Positions 22,804-32,543 of a stretch of DNA of 64,000 bases are shown one piece after another (the stretch's first letter is position 1; every line of letters begins with the position of its first letter). The notes beneath the pieces are model-generated. The model was given only the letters and a program-made list of their open reading frames with translations. It was not told the DNA's origin and did no database searches. This stretch comes from Blepharisma japonicum (Eukaryota > Ciliophora > Heterotrichea > Heterotrichida > Blepharismidae): assembly GCA_949751835.1 (NCBI GenBank), contig CATKHK010000044.1, positions 186,001 through 250,000 of the forward strand, given 5' to 3'. The position numbers and the translations under genes were made by a program.

Positions 22804-22834
22804 TTAGACTCCATAAACCTAATGGTGAGTCTAA
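22804..22834. repeat. Hairpin just upstream of snoRNA cluster
   Basis: TTAGACTC (22804-22811) pairs with GAGTCTAA (22827-22834); the stem can be lengthened by CAT/ATG pairs with a bulge. It lies about 30 bases upstream of the first snoRNA on the cluster's strand. A processing signal in a snoRNA precursor is one possibility; the sequence alone cannot show it. Confidence 0.5.
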
Positions 22835-23066
22835 TTAAAAGTAATTGCTTTACAAATAGAAGTTCTAAAGGCAAAATTATAAACAAAAATATTAATTAAA
22901 ATAATACCAATTGATATATACAAAAATCATAATTATTATGATAAAATTATTAACAATAGTTAAAACCCCAATGATGGTTGTGGTTTCTTAATAAATATTT
23001 ATAAATCTTTATTAATAACTTGCAATAGGAAACTTTGATATTAAATAAACTGATAATATATGAAAA

Positions 23067-24587
23067 ATGGAAGATAGCTCTAATTCTATAGATAACACAC
23101 TATATATGACAGCCGGAATTCCTGATTTAATCCCTCAGATAAGCGAAGAGGTTGCATCAAACAAAAGTGATACTTCAAACGAATTCATTGCAAAGCATGA
23201 ATTTGATTTTGGAATCCAAGAAGAGAGGCTCGACTCAGAAGATTCTTTGCCTCTGTCAATTTCAAATCCGCGAATAATAATAACCGATCCTCATGCATTT
23301 AATGAAAGCAATAATCAAAATGCAAATAAAGAAAACGAAGAAGAATTTTGTGAAATGAAAAAATCTTTCGAAGATGTAGATTTAGCAGCGACTGTAAAAA
23401 ATCTTTGTGAAAATTTCCCTGTGCTTAAAAAAGAGCCTGAAGAGTTCCCAGAGACAGTTGTAGATGAGATTGAGCCTTCGAAAACACTAGTTATTGAAGT
23501 TAATAGGGCATCTTTAGTTAGTGATGGATGGATGGGATATAAATCTTACCACGTATATACGATTTTTACAAGAATAAATGAAGAAAGCTTTAGAGTCAAT
23601 AGAAGGTTTAGAGACTTGGAATGACTGAATGATATTCTTAGAGAAAGATATAAAGGATTTTCAATCCCCCCTTTGCCTGAGAAATCACTTTTATTCAAAA
23701 ATAACAATAAGTTTCTTGAGCAGAGACGAAAAGAAATTGAACAGTACTTGGTTCTTTTAAGCAGACATCCAATATTGAAAGAATCACCTCCATTTAAATT
23801 ATTTTTAGAGTGCCCAGATGAAAAATTTGATAAAGAGCAGCAAAACTTGAGCATTGAAAAAATTTCATTTCAATATGCAGATTTCGAAGATGCCTTTGAT
23901 CAAATTGTTAGCAAGCTTGAAGTTAAGCTAAATATGATCTTATCTCGAAGGATTTTGCCATTTAGCAAAGATTTGGCTTCAATAGAAAGAACACTAAATA
24001 TCTTAGAAGCCCCAACCTATTCTTTATCATGTGCTTTTAATAGCTGAATTTCATGCCAAAACAAAAGCTTATCTTTATTAGGAGCAATTCATTTTCCAGA
24101 CTCATCAAAATTTTATCAAATAATCCAAGAAAATCGATATAATTTGAAAAATAGTTTTTCTGAATTAAACTCATTAGCAAGAAACATTAAAGCTGAAAGC
24201 TTAAAAATAGATGGCTTAAAGAATGCCATTTCAGACTATAAAGATCTAATGAGAAAATATTCAGAATTCGATTTATTAATCAATAGAAAATTAGATAAAC
24301 AAAGATTTTCAATTGATCCAATGAAATGTGAAAAATATATAAAAGAAATCCAAAATGCGCAGACAGAAATCGAGAACCTTGAGGCAGAACTGGAAAAAGT
24401 TGAGGAAATCATTAAAAAAGAGCACGTCTGATTGCTAGCAGATCGTGAAGAGCATTTAGAAAAGGATTTAAATGAAGTTGTTGAATGCGAAAGATTAAGA
24501 TACCAAAATGAAAGCGCATTTTGGCTTGATAAAAAACATGATGTATCTAATAAATCAGGATTTGAAATAAAACGAGCTCATTTTTAA
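23067..24587 (+). CDS. PX-domain sorting nexin (SNX)
   Basis: 506-residue protein with three TGA codons read as Trp (DLE-W-LND, FNS-W-ISC, EHV-W-LLA). Residues 1-140 are acidic and low in structure. The PX domain (about 145-255) starts VIEVNRASLVSDGW and contains the phosphoinositide-binding pattern RVNRRFRDLEWL (basic-R-Y/F), IPPLPEKSL (the PxxP loop) and RRKEIEQYLVLL. The remaining ~240 residues are helical and charged, consistent with a BAR-type dimerisation region (LEAELEKVEEIIKKEH). PX-BAR proteins bind PI3P-bearing endosomes and shape tubules. The subtype (SNX1/2, SNX4/7/30) is not resolved. The stop is TAA, after which a short AT-rich spacer leads to PEMT. Confidence 0.88.
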
Positions 24588-24813
24588 ATTGAACTCATTT
24601 ATGATAATTTTGAATAATTAAGTTGCTAAGAAAAAAATTATTAAAAAGCCTTAAAGCTAATTAAAATTAATTATAAAAATATATGAGGGGCTAGAATAAA
24701 GCATTAGAAAGATTCTTTAAATTAATGCCAAATAATCAACTGATTACTGTTGAAAATATTGTAAAATTAATTTTTAAAAAATCTTCACCTAGCCACATTA
24801 TACATTAGAAAAT

Positions 24814-25386
24814 ATGGAGTGGATCGAGTACAGTCACCCAGCTTTACTTAACTCAATGCTTTATACAGCCTTAAGCCCATTCCTCTGGACTATTATAGCC
24901 CGCTTTGAGTTTCACACAAAAGGAATTTCGAAAATGTTCTTTGGCCACAAAAGAGCAGCCGTAGGATTATTCGGTGCAATAATTTTTACGCTGAACCTTG
25001 TAAGAGGTTTTGCATTCCACGAAGCAATAGAAAACGAGCCACAAATGGATATTGACAGTTTTGCACTTGACGTAGCATCTTACGCTTTTATAATTATTGG
25101 ACAATTCTTTGTCGCAGCCTCATTTTACAGATTAGGAATAGTTGGAACATATTATGGAGACTACTTTGGAATTGCTCTTTTTGATGGGCCGCTAAAGTGT
25201 TTCCCATTTAGTGTTTGTAATGATCCTATGTACTGGGGATCAACAGGAACTTTCTTTGGATTAGCTCTCTTAGGGAGAAGCCCTGCTGGGATTTTTTTAA
25301 CCGGATGGGTAGCTATTTGCTATATGATTGCTGTAGCTTTAGAATCCCAGATGCTGCAGGTGATTTATCCAAAGAAAATCGAATAA
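24814..25386 (+). CDS. PEMT: Phosphatidylethanolamine N-methyltransferase
   Basis: 190-residue integral membrane methyltransferase that turns phosphatidylethanolamine into phosphatidylcholine using S-adenosylmethionine, at the ER. The hallmark region [20 protein letters not shown] followed by FPFSVCNDPMYWGST matches animal PEMT (GITGTYLGDYFGI...FPFNILDNPMYWGS), including the GxG and downstream Glu (ALESQM) that bind the cofactor in this family. Three to four hydrophobic helices are visible. The length is close to human PEMT (199 aa). All Trp codons here are TGG. It starts at the first ATG after an AT-rich leader. Confidence 0.92.
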   Translation: MEWIEYSHPALLNSMLYTALSPFLWTIIARFEFHTKGISKMFFGHKRAAVGLFGAIIFTLNLVRGFAFHEAIENEPQMDIDSFALDVASYAFIIIGQFFVAASFYRLGIVGTYYGDYFGIALFDGPLKCFPFSVCNDPMYWGSTGTFFGLALLGRSPAGIFLTGWVAICYMIAVALESQMLQVIYPKKIE

Positions 25387-25714
25387 AGTATAATCATCAG
25401 ATTAGTCGTATAATAAATAGATTTTAAATAATAATTAATGACTTTATAAATAAATAAACAATATTTATTTTATATAATTCAATACAGATTTATATTTTAA
25501 TCTTATCTATATCTTAGACATCCTTTCATGAATTTAAAAATTTCAAATATGATGGCTTTATTTGTTTTTTAATAAAAAATCAATCAAATTTTGCAAATTA
25601 TTCTAAACAAATCCTTGAATTCCTCAATCTGGGCGAAAAAGAAAACATTAACATGATACAGTTTTTCTCTAGTAAATCCAGATTTTTTGGAAAGTATTTT
25701 CAGATAATCTAAAT
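25387..25714. other. AT-rich spacer upstream of haemoglobin 1
   Basis: About 330 bases without an ORF. AATCTGG (25626-25632) is the exact complement of CCAGATT (25678-25684), a weak 7-bp long-range stem just upstream of the first haemoglobin gene. Nothing else stands out. Confidence 0.4.
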
Positions 25715-26071
25715 ATGGCAACGAATTTCGAAAGAGTTGGTGGACACGATGCAGTGGTGGCTCTCATTGATGGATTATACTCAAAGATTCTGGCAAACCC
25801 AACCACAGCAGCTGCATTCGTTGGGAAAGATGTGAATCATGTCAAGGCCATGCAAGTTGAGTATTGGTCTGAATGGTTAGGAAGTGGAACACCTTACACC
25901 GGAAGGTCAATGGCAGACGGCCATAGAGGACTTAACCTCTCCAAAGAGCAATTTGATTTGGTTGCTGGGTTCCTGTTGGAGACTTTAAGAGAACTTCATC
26001 TCGACGAAGCATATGTCAATGCAGTTATGGGGCATGCAGGCTCCTTAGAGAGTGAAATAATTAACCTCTAA
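25715..26071 (+). CDS. Truncated (2-on-2) haemoglobin, group I, copy 1
   Basis: 118-residue truncated haemoglobin of the kind known from Paramecium and Tetrahymena. Landmarks: the GGHDAV N-terminal helix, Tyr-22 (B10, stabilises bound ligand), Phe-35 (CD1, packs on haem), the GSGTPYTGR turn, and His-70 (F8, proximal haem ligand) in DGHRGLNLSKEQFD. Likely roles in oxygen binding or nitric oxide detoxification come from the family, not the sequence. First of three consecutive haemoglobin genes, same strand and equal length; most similar to copy 2. Both Trp-rich spots use TGG. There is no intron, and the start is the only plausible ATG. Confidence 0.93.
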   Translation: MATNFERVGGHDAVVALIDGLYSKILANPTTAAAFVGKDVNHVKAMQVEYWSEWLGSGTPYTGRSMADGHRGLNLSKEQFDLVAGFLLETLRELHLDEAYVNAVMGHAGSLESEIINL

Positions 26072-26609
26072 ATTTAACCTTTCTAAAATTAAAGACTTGC
26101 TTTGTGGTGATTATTTGGGTTCTAGATAAGCTAAAAACCAAAGAAAATTTTATTCAACCATATTTCTTACTAGTTCTAAGTTGGGATAAGAAATTAATCC
26201 AATATGAAGGTGCTGATCTACTGACTCAATATCTGCCAACAGAGATTGTAGTTTTGTGTTTAAGCCTAGAGGCTTGATAAATTTTTGGTTAAATTTTCCA
26301 ATATTTCGAAACTTACTTTATAGTAATTTTCAGCCACACTTCTTGACAAAATATAGTAACTAGCATACATAGAATTGGTTTTTATGATTTTTAGATCATA
26401 AAAATTGATGGGTTAAGCTTTTCGGAAAAACTGTTAAAACTACTTTTTACATATCTTATTTAGATCAAGTAAAAATATGTATTTTCAATTCATAATAACT
26501 TCATAGACGAGAAAACTAAGCCAATTTCTCACTTTATAAATTAAATAAAAATTATTCAGTTTTCTGAGGTAATTAATGAGTTTTACAAGTAATCGTCCAT
26601 AATAAATAA
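26072..26609. other. AT-rich spacer between haemoglobins 1 and 2
   Basis: About 540 bases without a gene. It contains a perfect 10-bp hairpin (26379-26404, listed separately) and a weaker one in which ATTTCTTA pairs with TAAGAAAT around 26160-26200. I see no haemoglobin remnant here. Confidence 0.5.
26379..26404. repeat. Perfect 10-bp hairpin between haemoglobin genes
   Basis: TTTTTATGAT (26379-26388) pairs exactly with ATCATAAAAA (26395-26404) around a 6-base loop. It is AT-only except one G-C pair. It lies about 310 bases after copy 1 and 205 before copy 2. It could act in 3' end formation or be chance in AT-rich DNA. Confidence 0.45.
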
Positions 26610-26966
26610 ATGGCATCTATTTACGAGATAGTTGGTGGACACGCAGCTATAGTTGCCGTCATAGATGGACTCTATGCTAAGATCCTCGCAAACCCAGTGA
26701 CAGCTGCTGCTTTTGTCGGAAGAGATGTTAACCACACTAAAGCAATGCAAGTTGAGCTCTTTTCTCATACTCTTGGTAGTGGTACTCCATACACCGGAAG
26801 AGAAATGATCCCAGTTCACACTGGACTTCACATCACCAAGGAGCAGTTCGATTTAGTGGCTGGATTTTTATTGGCTACTTTAAACGAGCTTCATGTGGAT
26901 CAAGAAATCATCAACACTATCATGACTTTTGCAGCTTCATTGGAGCCGCAGATTATTAACCTTTAA
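26610..26966 (+). CDS. Truncated haemoglobin, group I, copy 2
   Basis: 118-residue paralogue of copy 1: GGHAAIVAVIDGLYAKIL, AAFVGRDVNH, GSGTPYTGR and VHTGLHITKEQFDLVAGF. The haem-pocket residues Tyr-22, Phe-35 and His-70 are all kept. It is clearly the closest relative of copy 1, differing mainly in the E helix (LFSHTL against YWSEWL) and the last helix. Tandem duplication is the obvious origin. Promoter and UTR sequences are not obviously shared, so the duplication is not very recent. Confidence 0.93.
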   Translation: MASIYEIVGGHAAIVAVIDGLYAKILANPVTAAAFVGRDVNHTKAMQVELFSHTLGSGTPYTGREMIPVHTGLHITKEQFDLVAGFLLATLNELHVDQEIINTIMTFAASLEPQIINL

Positions 26967-27564
26967 TAGAATCTTAGCATAACTATTAGCTTTATTATTT
27001 CTCTACCAGTCAGCATTAAAATTAATCAATACCAACTCCAACAATAACTAAATTTTTATAAAATTAGTAAATAATTTTACAAGTTTAATCCTGAAAAGAA
27101 AAAAAACATGTATTTTTAAAAGTAAAGGAAATTAAAAAATCATTTATTATGTAACTTGGATTAAAAGTAGCATAGCAATATGTTAAAAAGATTTATACAG
27201 GATGTCAGAACCGAATTAAAAATTTCATTTTATTTACCATTTAAAAGCAGCCAATATATGAAAAGTCTAAATATGGTTGATCTCTTTATATGAAAATATA
27301 TATTTATTATAAAATTTTTAACCCTTCAATTTACTAATATATAAAACTCATTTGACACATATTAAATATAATAGCAATTTTTTATTACATGACAAAATAA
27401 AATAATTTAATTAAAATCGTCTGCATTAAAGATAAAATTCTTCAATAAAGAGACTGAATAATTCTCTTTCAATCACACAAATAGTATAAATCTATAAGAT
27501 GATTTTGCACTGAATAAAATAATGAAATAGAGTGCGAATATGGAAACCAACAGAGTTATAAACA
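26967..27564. other. AT-rich spacer between haemoglobins 2 and 3
   Basis: About 600 bases with no ORF. A small hairpin (AAAGAGA...TCTCTTT with a 9-base loop) lies near 27447-27470. An out-of-frame ATG about 25 bases upstream of the haemoglobin 3 start opens only a short frame. Confidence 0.45.
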
Positions 27565-27921
27565 ATGGCATCGATTTATGACAAAATCGGTGGTCTTCCA
27601 TCCTTAGTAGCGGTGATAGATAGGTTATATTCAAAAGTCATAGCTGATCCCATTACTGGCCCAGCATTTGAAGGCAGAGACTTGGATCGAGTTAAAAGAT
27701 ATCAAGTCGAAATGTTCGGAGTTATAATGGGGGGAGGATTGCTTTACACAGGCAGAGGAATGTCAACTACTCATAAAGGCCTTCGCATTCAAAAGCAGCA
27801 ATTTGATGTTTTTTGTCGCTATTTAATGGAAACTTTGGAAGAATTGCATCTTGACCAGGAAAGCAAAGATATTATCTTGAGATTTGTAACAGAGATGGAA
27901 GGGAAAATAGTAAATCGCTAG
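27565..27921 (+). CDS. Truncated haemoglobin, group I, copy 3 (divergent)
   Basis: Third 118-residue haemoglobin in the tandem array, more diverged than the first two. Tyr-22, Phe-35 (GPAFEGRD) and the proximal His-70 (STTHKGLRIQKQQFD) are conserved, so haem binding is expected. Differences include a more basic E region (DRVKRYQVEMF), a glycine-rich turn MGGGLLYTGRG, and an extra pair of Met/Arg residues near the C-terminus. It ends with TAG. It may have a different expression pattern or ligand use; nothing in the sequence shows which. Confidence 0.92.
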   Translation: MASIYDKIGGLPSLVAVIDRLYSKVIADPITGPAFEGRDLDRVKRYQVEMFGVIMGGGLLYTGRGMSTTHKGLRIQKQQFDVFCRYLMETLEELHLDQESKDIILRFVTEMEGKIVNR

Positions 27922-28712
27922 GTATTTGACCACACAAAGCACAACTTTCAATAAATTAAGAGTTATTTATTAAACAAAGCTGTCATAACTTTGGATAATT
28001 TGATATCTTTTCTGAATAATCTTTGAAAATGTATGATTATTATATAACTTTATATCTTATTTTTACTCTTTAGGGGAATATAATGTATGCAAGTTTAAAA
28101 ATTTAAACTATTTTTGATAAATATTTATTACTGTATCGCTGAAAGGATTATTTTTAAGAAGCTTTTTCTATTTTCTTATAATGTTAATAGCACATTTGAT
28201 TTATATCTTTGGGAAACCTATGATTTTACAAAAGTTGAGAGAATTTAGCACTAGTTTCTCAATCCAGAAATTTAGGCAAAATATAACCAAAAGCTTGTTC
28301 ATACTTTTACTGGTTTATAGTAAAGAGGTAAAATATTTTCTAAATTAATAGACTGATTAGTAATATTTTATAAATCAAGAAAGATAAAATGCAGATTTCT
28401 TAAAATTTTTGTGTGATAATATAATATTTTATATTGGCTTGCATTATTTCATATAATTCATTTAAAATTTTATTAATTACTTTCCATATAATTATATATG
28501 CAGTTTATTTCTGGAATAAACCTCAACCAAGCAAACGCTCCCTCTTTCATTGGCTATAACCTCCAAAATAACTTTTAATCAGCACAATGAAATATTAAAA
28601 AACAAAACCAACACAAAACATTCCCACAAATATTTTTATTCTTTTATTTCATTATTATTACCGTTTTTTTAGTTATTTTTAACCGATCTCGACATTCCAT
28701 TATAATCCATAA
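27922..28712. other. AT-rich spacer upstream of MTHFR
   Basis: About 790 bases. Most is plain AT-rich sequence. The last ~200 bases include a segment of higher GC around 28520-28570 that would form only tiny ORFs on the minus strand (25 codons at 28473-28550). It probably contains the MTHFR promoter. No RNA gene is recognised. Confidence 0.45.
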
Positions 28713-30497
28713 ATGAAGATCATTGATTTGATCAGCGAGAGGAAGAAAGAAGGTCATATTCCTTTCTATTCATTTGAATATTTCCCACCTAAAACAGAAG
28801 AAGGTATCATCAACTTAAAATCAAGAATTGAAAGAATGGTCCATCAACTTAATCCTCTTTTTGCAGACGTCACCTGGGGAGCAGGAGGTTCTACAAGCAC
28901 CGAAACAATCAACATTTCTTCCTGAATCGAACGATACAGCGGAGCTGAAGCCATGATGCATCTTACACTTACCAATATGACTATCGAACAAATTGATGGG
29001 GCAATTGAAGAAGCTAAAGAAAAAGGCATCAAAAATATTTTAGCTCTTAGAGGTGACCCTCCTCGAGGTCAAGAAGCTTGGCGGCCTCCTGAAGGTGGTC
29101 TTCATTATGCAAAAGATCTTGTTCGTCATATAAAAGAGAAATACGGGGATTATTTTGGAATTGCAGTCGCAGGATACCCAGAAGGGCATGTTGATGCTAC
29201 AAGTAAAGAAGACGATTTAACGCACTTGAAAGAAAAAGTTGATGCTGGGGCTGATTTAATTATCACTCAGTTGTTTTACGATGACGATGTTTTCATAGAA
29301 TTCTATCACAAGTGCAGAGAAATTGGAATTAATTGCCCAATCATACCAGGAATTATGCCAATCCAAAGTTATCAAGGCTTCCATAGAATGACTTCTTTTT
29401 GCAAGACTAAAGTTCCTCAGCAAATTTTAGATGATCTCGAAGCCGTAAAAGAAGATGAAGACGAGGTCAAAAAATATGGGATCAGCCTAGCTATTAAAAC
29501 ATGCAAAAAGTTAGCAGAGCATGGGATTGAAGGTTTTCATTTCTACACTCTTAACTTAGAAAGATCAGTAATTGCGATCATTAATGAATTAGGACTTGTA
29601 GAACCAGAACGAGAAGCTCCTTGGAGAAAAGTTGCTGGAAGAAGAGATGAAGGAGTCAGACCTATCAATTGGGGAAATAGGCCTAAAAGTTATATAGAAA
29701 GAACTCTCGCATGGGATGATTATCCTAATTGGCGTTGGGGTGACGCAAGAAGTCCTGCATTTGGTGCTCCCCATCCGCTTTCCACAAGAAATTACACTAA
29801 TGCACAAATAAAAGATTTAAGGAAAAAATGGGGATCCCCAGAAACAGAAGAAGATGTAAAGAATGTTTTTGTTAGGTTTTTGCAAGGAGAAATCAACAGA
29901 CTGCCATGGCTTGAAGAAGAGCTTGAAAAAGAAACAATGCTTATTCAAAATTTATTAGTTGAGATGAATAACCATAACTTGTTAACAATTACAAGTCAGC
30001 CTCAAGTAAACGGTGTCTTATCAACAGACCCTAGAGTAGGCTGGGGTCCGAAAACACAAAAATTAAATGGCTATGTTTATCAAAGAGCCTTTATAGAATT
30101 TTTCTGCCCACCTTCATTTGTAGATATGATTATTAGTGTTCTTGATAATCATTCAAGTGTTTCTTATATGGCAGCTAATATTGCAGGAGATTTCAAGACT
30201 AATATGGAAGAAGGAACTGTAATCGCAGCAACCTGGGGTGTTTTCCCTAACAGAGAAATCCTGCAGCCAACTATTGTGGACAGAGAAGTGTTTTACAAAT
30301 GGTGGAGACAAGAAGCTTTTGCAGTTTGGCTTGAGGAATGGGCTGTAATTTATGAAGATGAGAGCCCCTCAAAGCAGCTGCTTAAGTCAATACATGATAG
30401 TTATTACCTCTTTAACGTTATAGAGAATGACTATATTGGAGGAAACATTGACTCATTATTTGAAGAAGTGCTACAAGCTTTACCGAGTAGGAATTAA
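28713..30497 (+). CDS. MTHFR: Methylenetetrahydrofolate reductase
   Basis: 594-residue eukaryotic-type MTHFR, which reduces 5,10-methylene-THF to 5-methyl-THF with NAD(P)H and FAD for methionine synthesis. One TGA (28923-28925, ISS-W-IER) is read as Trp. The catalytic barrel (about residues 1-290) has [12 protein letters not shown] with the catalytic Glu, [14 protein letters not shown], and [13 protein letters not shown]...[12 protein letters not shown] linker leads to the C-terminal regulatory domain of eukaryotic enzymes (about 340-590; [42 protein letters not shown]), which in animals binds S-adenosylmethionine. Length is slightly below human (656), mainly at the N-terminus, where the human phospho-region is missing. 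Confidence 0.96.
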
Positions 30498-30553
30498 AAT
30501 AGATAAGGTTTAGAAATTAGAATAAATCGTCTTGATAATAATTTAAATTTATA

Positions 30554-31609
30554 TTATGCTTCATTAACTGTGTGGACCATATTTATATCTCCTTCTTGCA
30601 AGAGTACACCTTCTCCCCCATTATTATAATCAACTCTAAATACCATATATTTTCCAAAATTACTCAAAGCAAATAAACAATGTGAATCAGGAACTAGCGT
30701 GGCTGTATAAGGTGATTGAAAATTTGTTCTCACTACAATATAAGATCTTGACGTCTCAAATGAGTCTTTATATGATTCAGGCACCACTAAGCTGGCAGCT
30801 GAAAAAATGGATGTTTTAATCATTTCTCCCCAAGATCTTTTTTCACTTATATCTTCTCTGCTAATATTATATATATGTATAGTCCCAGTATCACTGCATG
30901 ACATCAATAAATCTCCATTCAAGCTAAAACTCATTGAATATGTCAGTGCAGCCATCAGCCCTCTTTTAAACGTATAAAGCTTATTTCCCTCAGGAACTGA
31001 AAACACTCTAATAACCGTCCCTTTATCACTTGCAGTCGCGCATAAATCTCCTTGAACCGATATACACATAAACGCCAATTTCGAGTTATGAGCCACAACT
31101 TCTATTCTATGCTGAAAGCTAAAGCAGTCATAAATATGAAAATTCCCTCTTTCCTCACTTGAAGGATATAGCAGCCAGCACGCAGAATGTGAAGGCGACA
31201 GGGCTGCTATACCTTTGGGGTTATTCACAGTCTTCAATGTCCCTACAGTTTTCATTGTTGTGGTGTCATATATGTAAATCCCATCACAAATCACAGCAAC
31301 GATTCTGACTCGGTTCATTCTGACTGCTAAAATTGAGTCAGGGAAGGAAGTTTCACATATTGGTGTCCTTTCAGCAAGATTTCAAATAGTCAGTCTTCTT
31401 GGTGAAAATGCAGGCTGTTCGCCTGCACCCACAAGTACAATTAGTTGTGAGCTTTCATACATTTCAACAATTTTAAAGTTACCATTATCGTCATGATGTA
31501 AAAGCTCAATTGGTCAAACTTTGAAGACTTTGAAGCCTGCACGGGAGCCAGTAGTCAGCAGTGTTCGGTCTTTATTGAACCCGATATATAGAATTTCTTC
31601 TATTTCCAT
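30554..31609 (-). CDS. ATG18: PROPPIN WD-repeat protein (Atg18/WIPI family)
   Basis: 351-residue seven-bladed beta-propeller. Two TGA codons are read as Trp (KV-W-PIE, TI-W-NLA), which extends the gene to the ATG at 31607-31609: MEIEEILYIGFNKDRTLLTTGSRAGFKVF... Signature parts follow in order: LVGAGEQPAFSPRRLTIW, GTVIRVFSVPEGNKLYTFKRG, LNGDLLMSCSDTGTIHIY. PROPPINs bind PI3P and PI(3,5)P2 through an F/L-R-R-G loop and act in autophagosome formation and vacuole fission. Here the loop is FKRG, a conservative change. The gene begins 18 bases beyond the stop of the next gene on the same strand, and a VAC14 gene (same phosphoinositide pathway) lies 11 kb away. Confidence 0.9.
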
Positions 31610-31627
31610 TTGAATTAAAATTTATTA

Positions 31628-32506
31628 TTAATGTAGTCTGTTTAAAACTTGATAAGTTTCAAGAATGGTCTGATCTGGGTTGCTAACAAGCTTGCCATGA
31701 CCAACTTTTAAGTATTTTTCATTCTGAGAGTCTTCGACGTGGCAGTATTTTAGAGCTTCAGAAGCAAGAATTTTGAGTTCTTCAGGTCGGAGATCAATAC
31801 CTTTGGCTGAATGTTTTACACCTTCAATAATGTTGTAATCGAGCTTTGCAGAAGGGGTGAGGCTGGCCTGGCTTCGACTTTGGACCGTTTTGACAGCTTT
31901 AAAATAAGTTTTATGGTGGAGGCTTGCGAAGATCTGTTTTGGGGTCAGACCTTCTTCTTTGTGGGCTACATTCGCTTCAGCTTTGGAACTCCCTGGTTTT
32001 TGTCCTGGTTTTGACTGAGGGTTGTATTGTTCTCCTTCGATTTCTTCAATATTGACATGTCTTTGCATGAGTTCGTCTTTGATTCTTTCCAGATTGTTTC
32101 TTGGTTTAAAATACATTCGGTTTGGAAGAATTTTCTCCTCAATTTTAGTTTCCACTTTTTCAGCAGGTGTTACAGGATTTGACTTGATAAACTGCTCACT
32201 TTGAAGGTTTTCTAGAATTCTTTGCCTTTCACTCTTATAGCCTTTCAAAATAATATTCGCAGCCCCTTTATACTTGCTCGGGTCAGTAATTCTTCCAGCC
32301 ACTTCTAGTGGGCTTTGATATTGCTTCATTTTATACGGCTCTTTTATCATCGCAACAATAAATTGCTTAATTCTATAATCATAGCTGTCCAAATATTTTT
32401 TCCTGCTTTTTAAAGCTACTTGACGTTGAGTGACAGCTCTTTGGGCTTCTTTTTCCTTTTGTTTCCGTTCTTTTAATTTTTGATCATAAGCATATACATT
32501 AAACAT
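31628..32506 (-). CDS. Unrecognised basic, helical protein
   Basis: 292-residue protein of no recognised family. The N-terminal 45 residues are strongly charged and helical (EYAYD-like start, then LKERKQKEKEAQRAV). The middle has a conserved-looking stretch LDSYDYRIKQFIVAMIKEP and YKGAANIILKGYKSERQRIL. The C-terminal half is basic with SLHHKTYFKAVKTVQSRSQ. There are no Trp residues, no signal peptide and no membrane segments. It is transcribed in the same direction as the PROPPIN (18-base gap) and divergently from the channel gene (37 bases between the two starts, so a shared bidirectional promoter is likely). Reading-frame length and codon use like its neighbours support a real gene. Confidence 0.8.
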   Translation of the reverse strand: MFNVYAYDQKLKERKQKEKEAQRAVTQRQVALKSRKKYLDSYDYRIKQFIVAMIKEPYKMKQYQSPLEVAGRITDPSKYKGAANIILKGYKSERQRILENLQSEQFIKSNPVTPAEKVETKIEEKILPNRMYFKPRNNLERIKDELMQRHVNIEEIEGEQYNPQSKPGQKPGSSKAEANVAHKEEGLTPKQIFASLHHKTYFKAVKTVQSRSQASLTPSAKLDYNIIEGVKHSAKGIDLRPEELKILASEALKYCHVEDSQNEKYLKVGHGKLVSNPDQTILETYQVLNRLH

Positions 32507-32543
32507 TTATTTTCTTTTTGTACAATTACGAAACTGCCTAATA

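Noticed and set aside
28473-28550. 25-codon minus-strand ORF in a GC-richer patch upstream of MTHFR, and a loose likeness to U4 snRNA there
   Set aside because: The peptide matches nothing known, and only a short AGCCAATGA string recalls U4; the following U4 sequence and stem-loops are missing.
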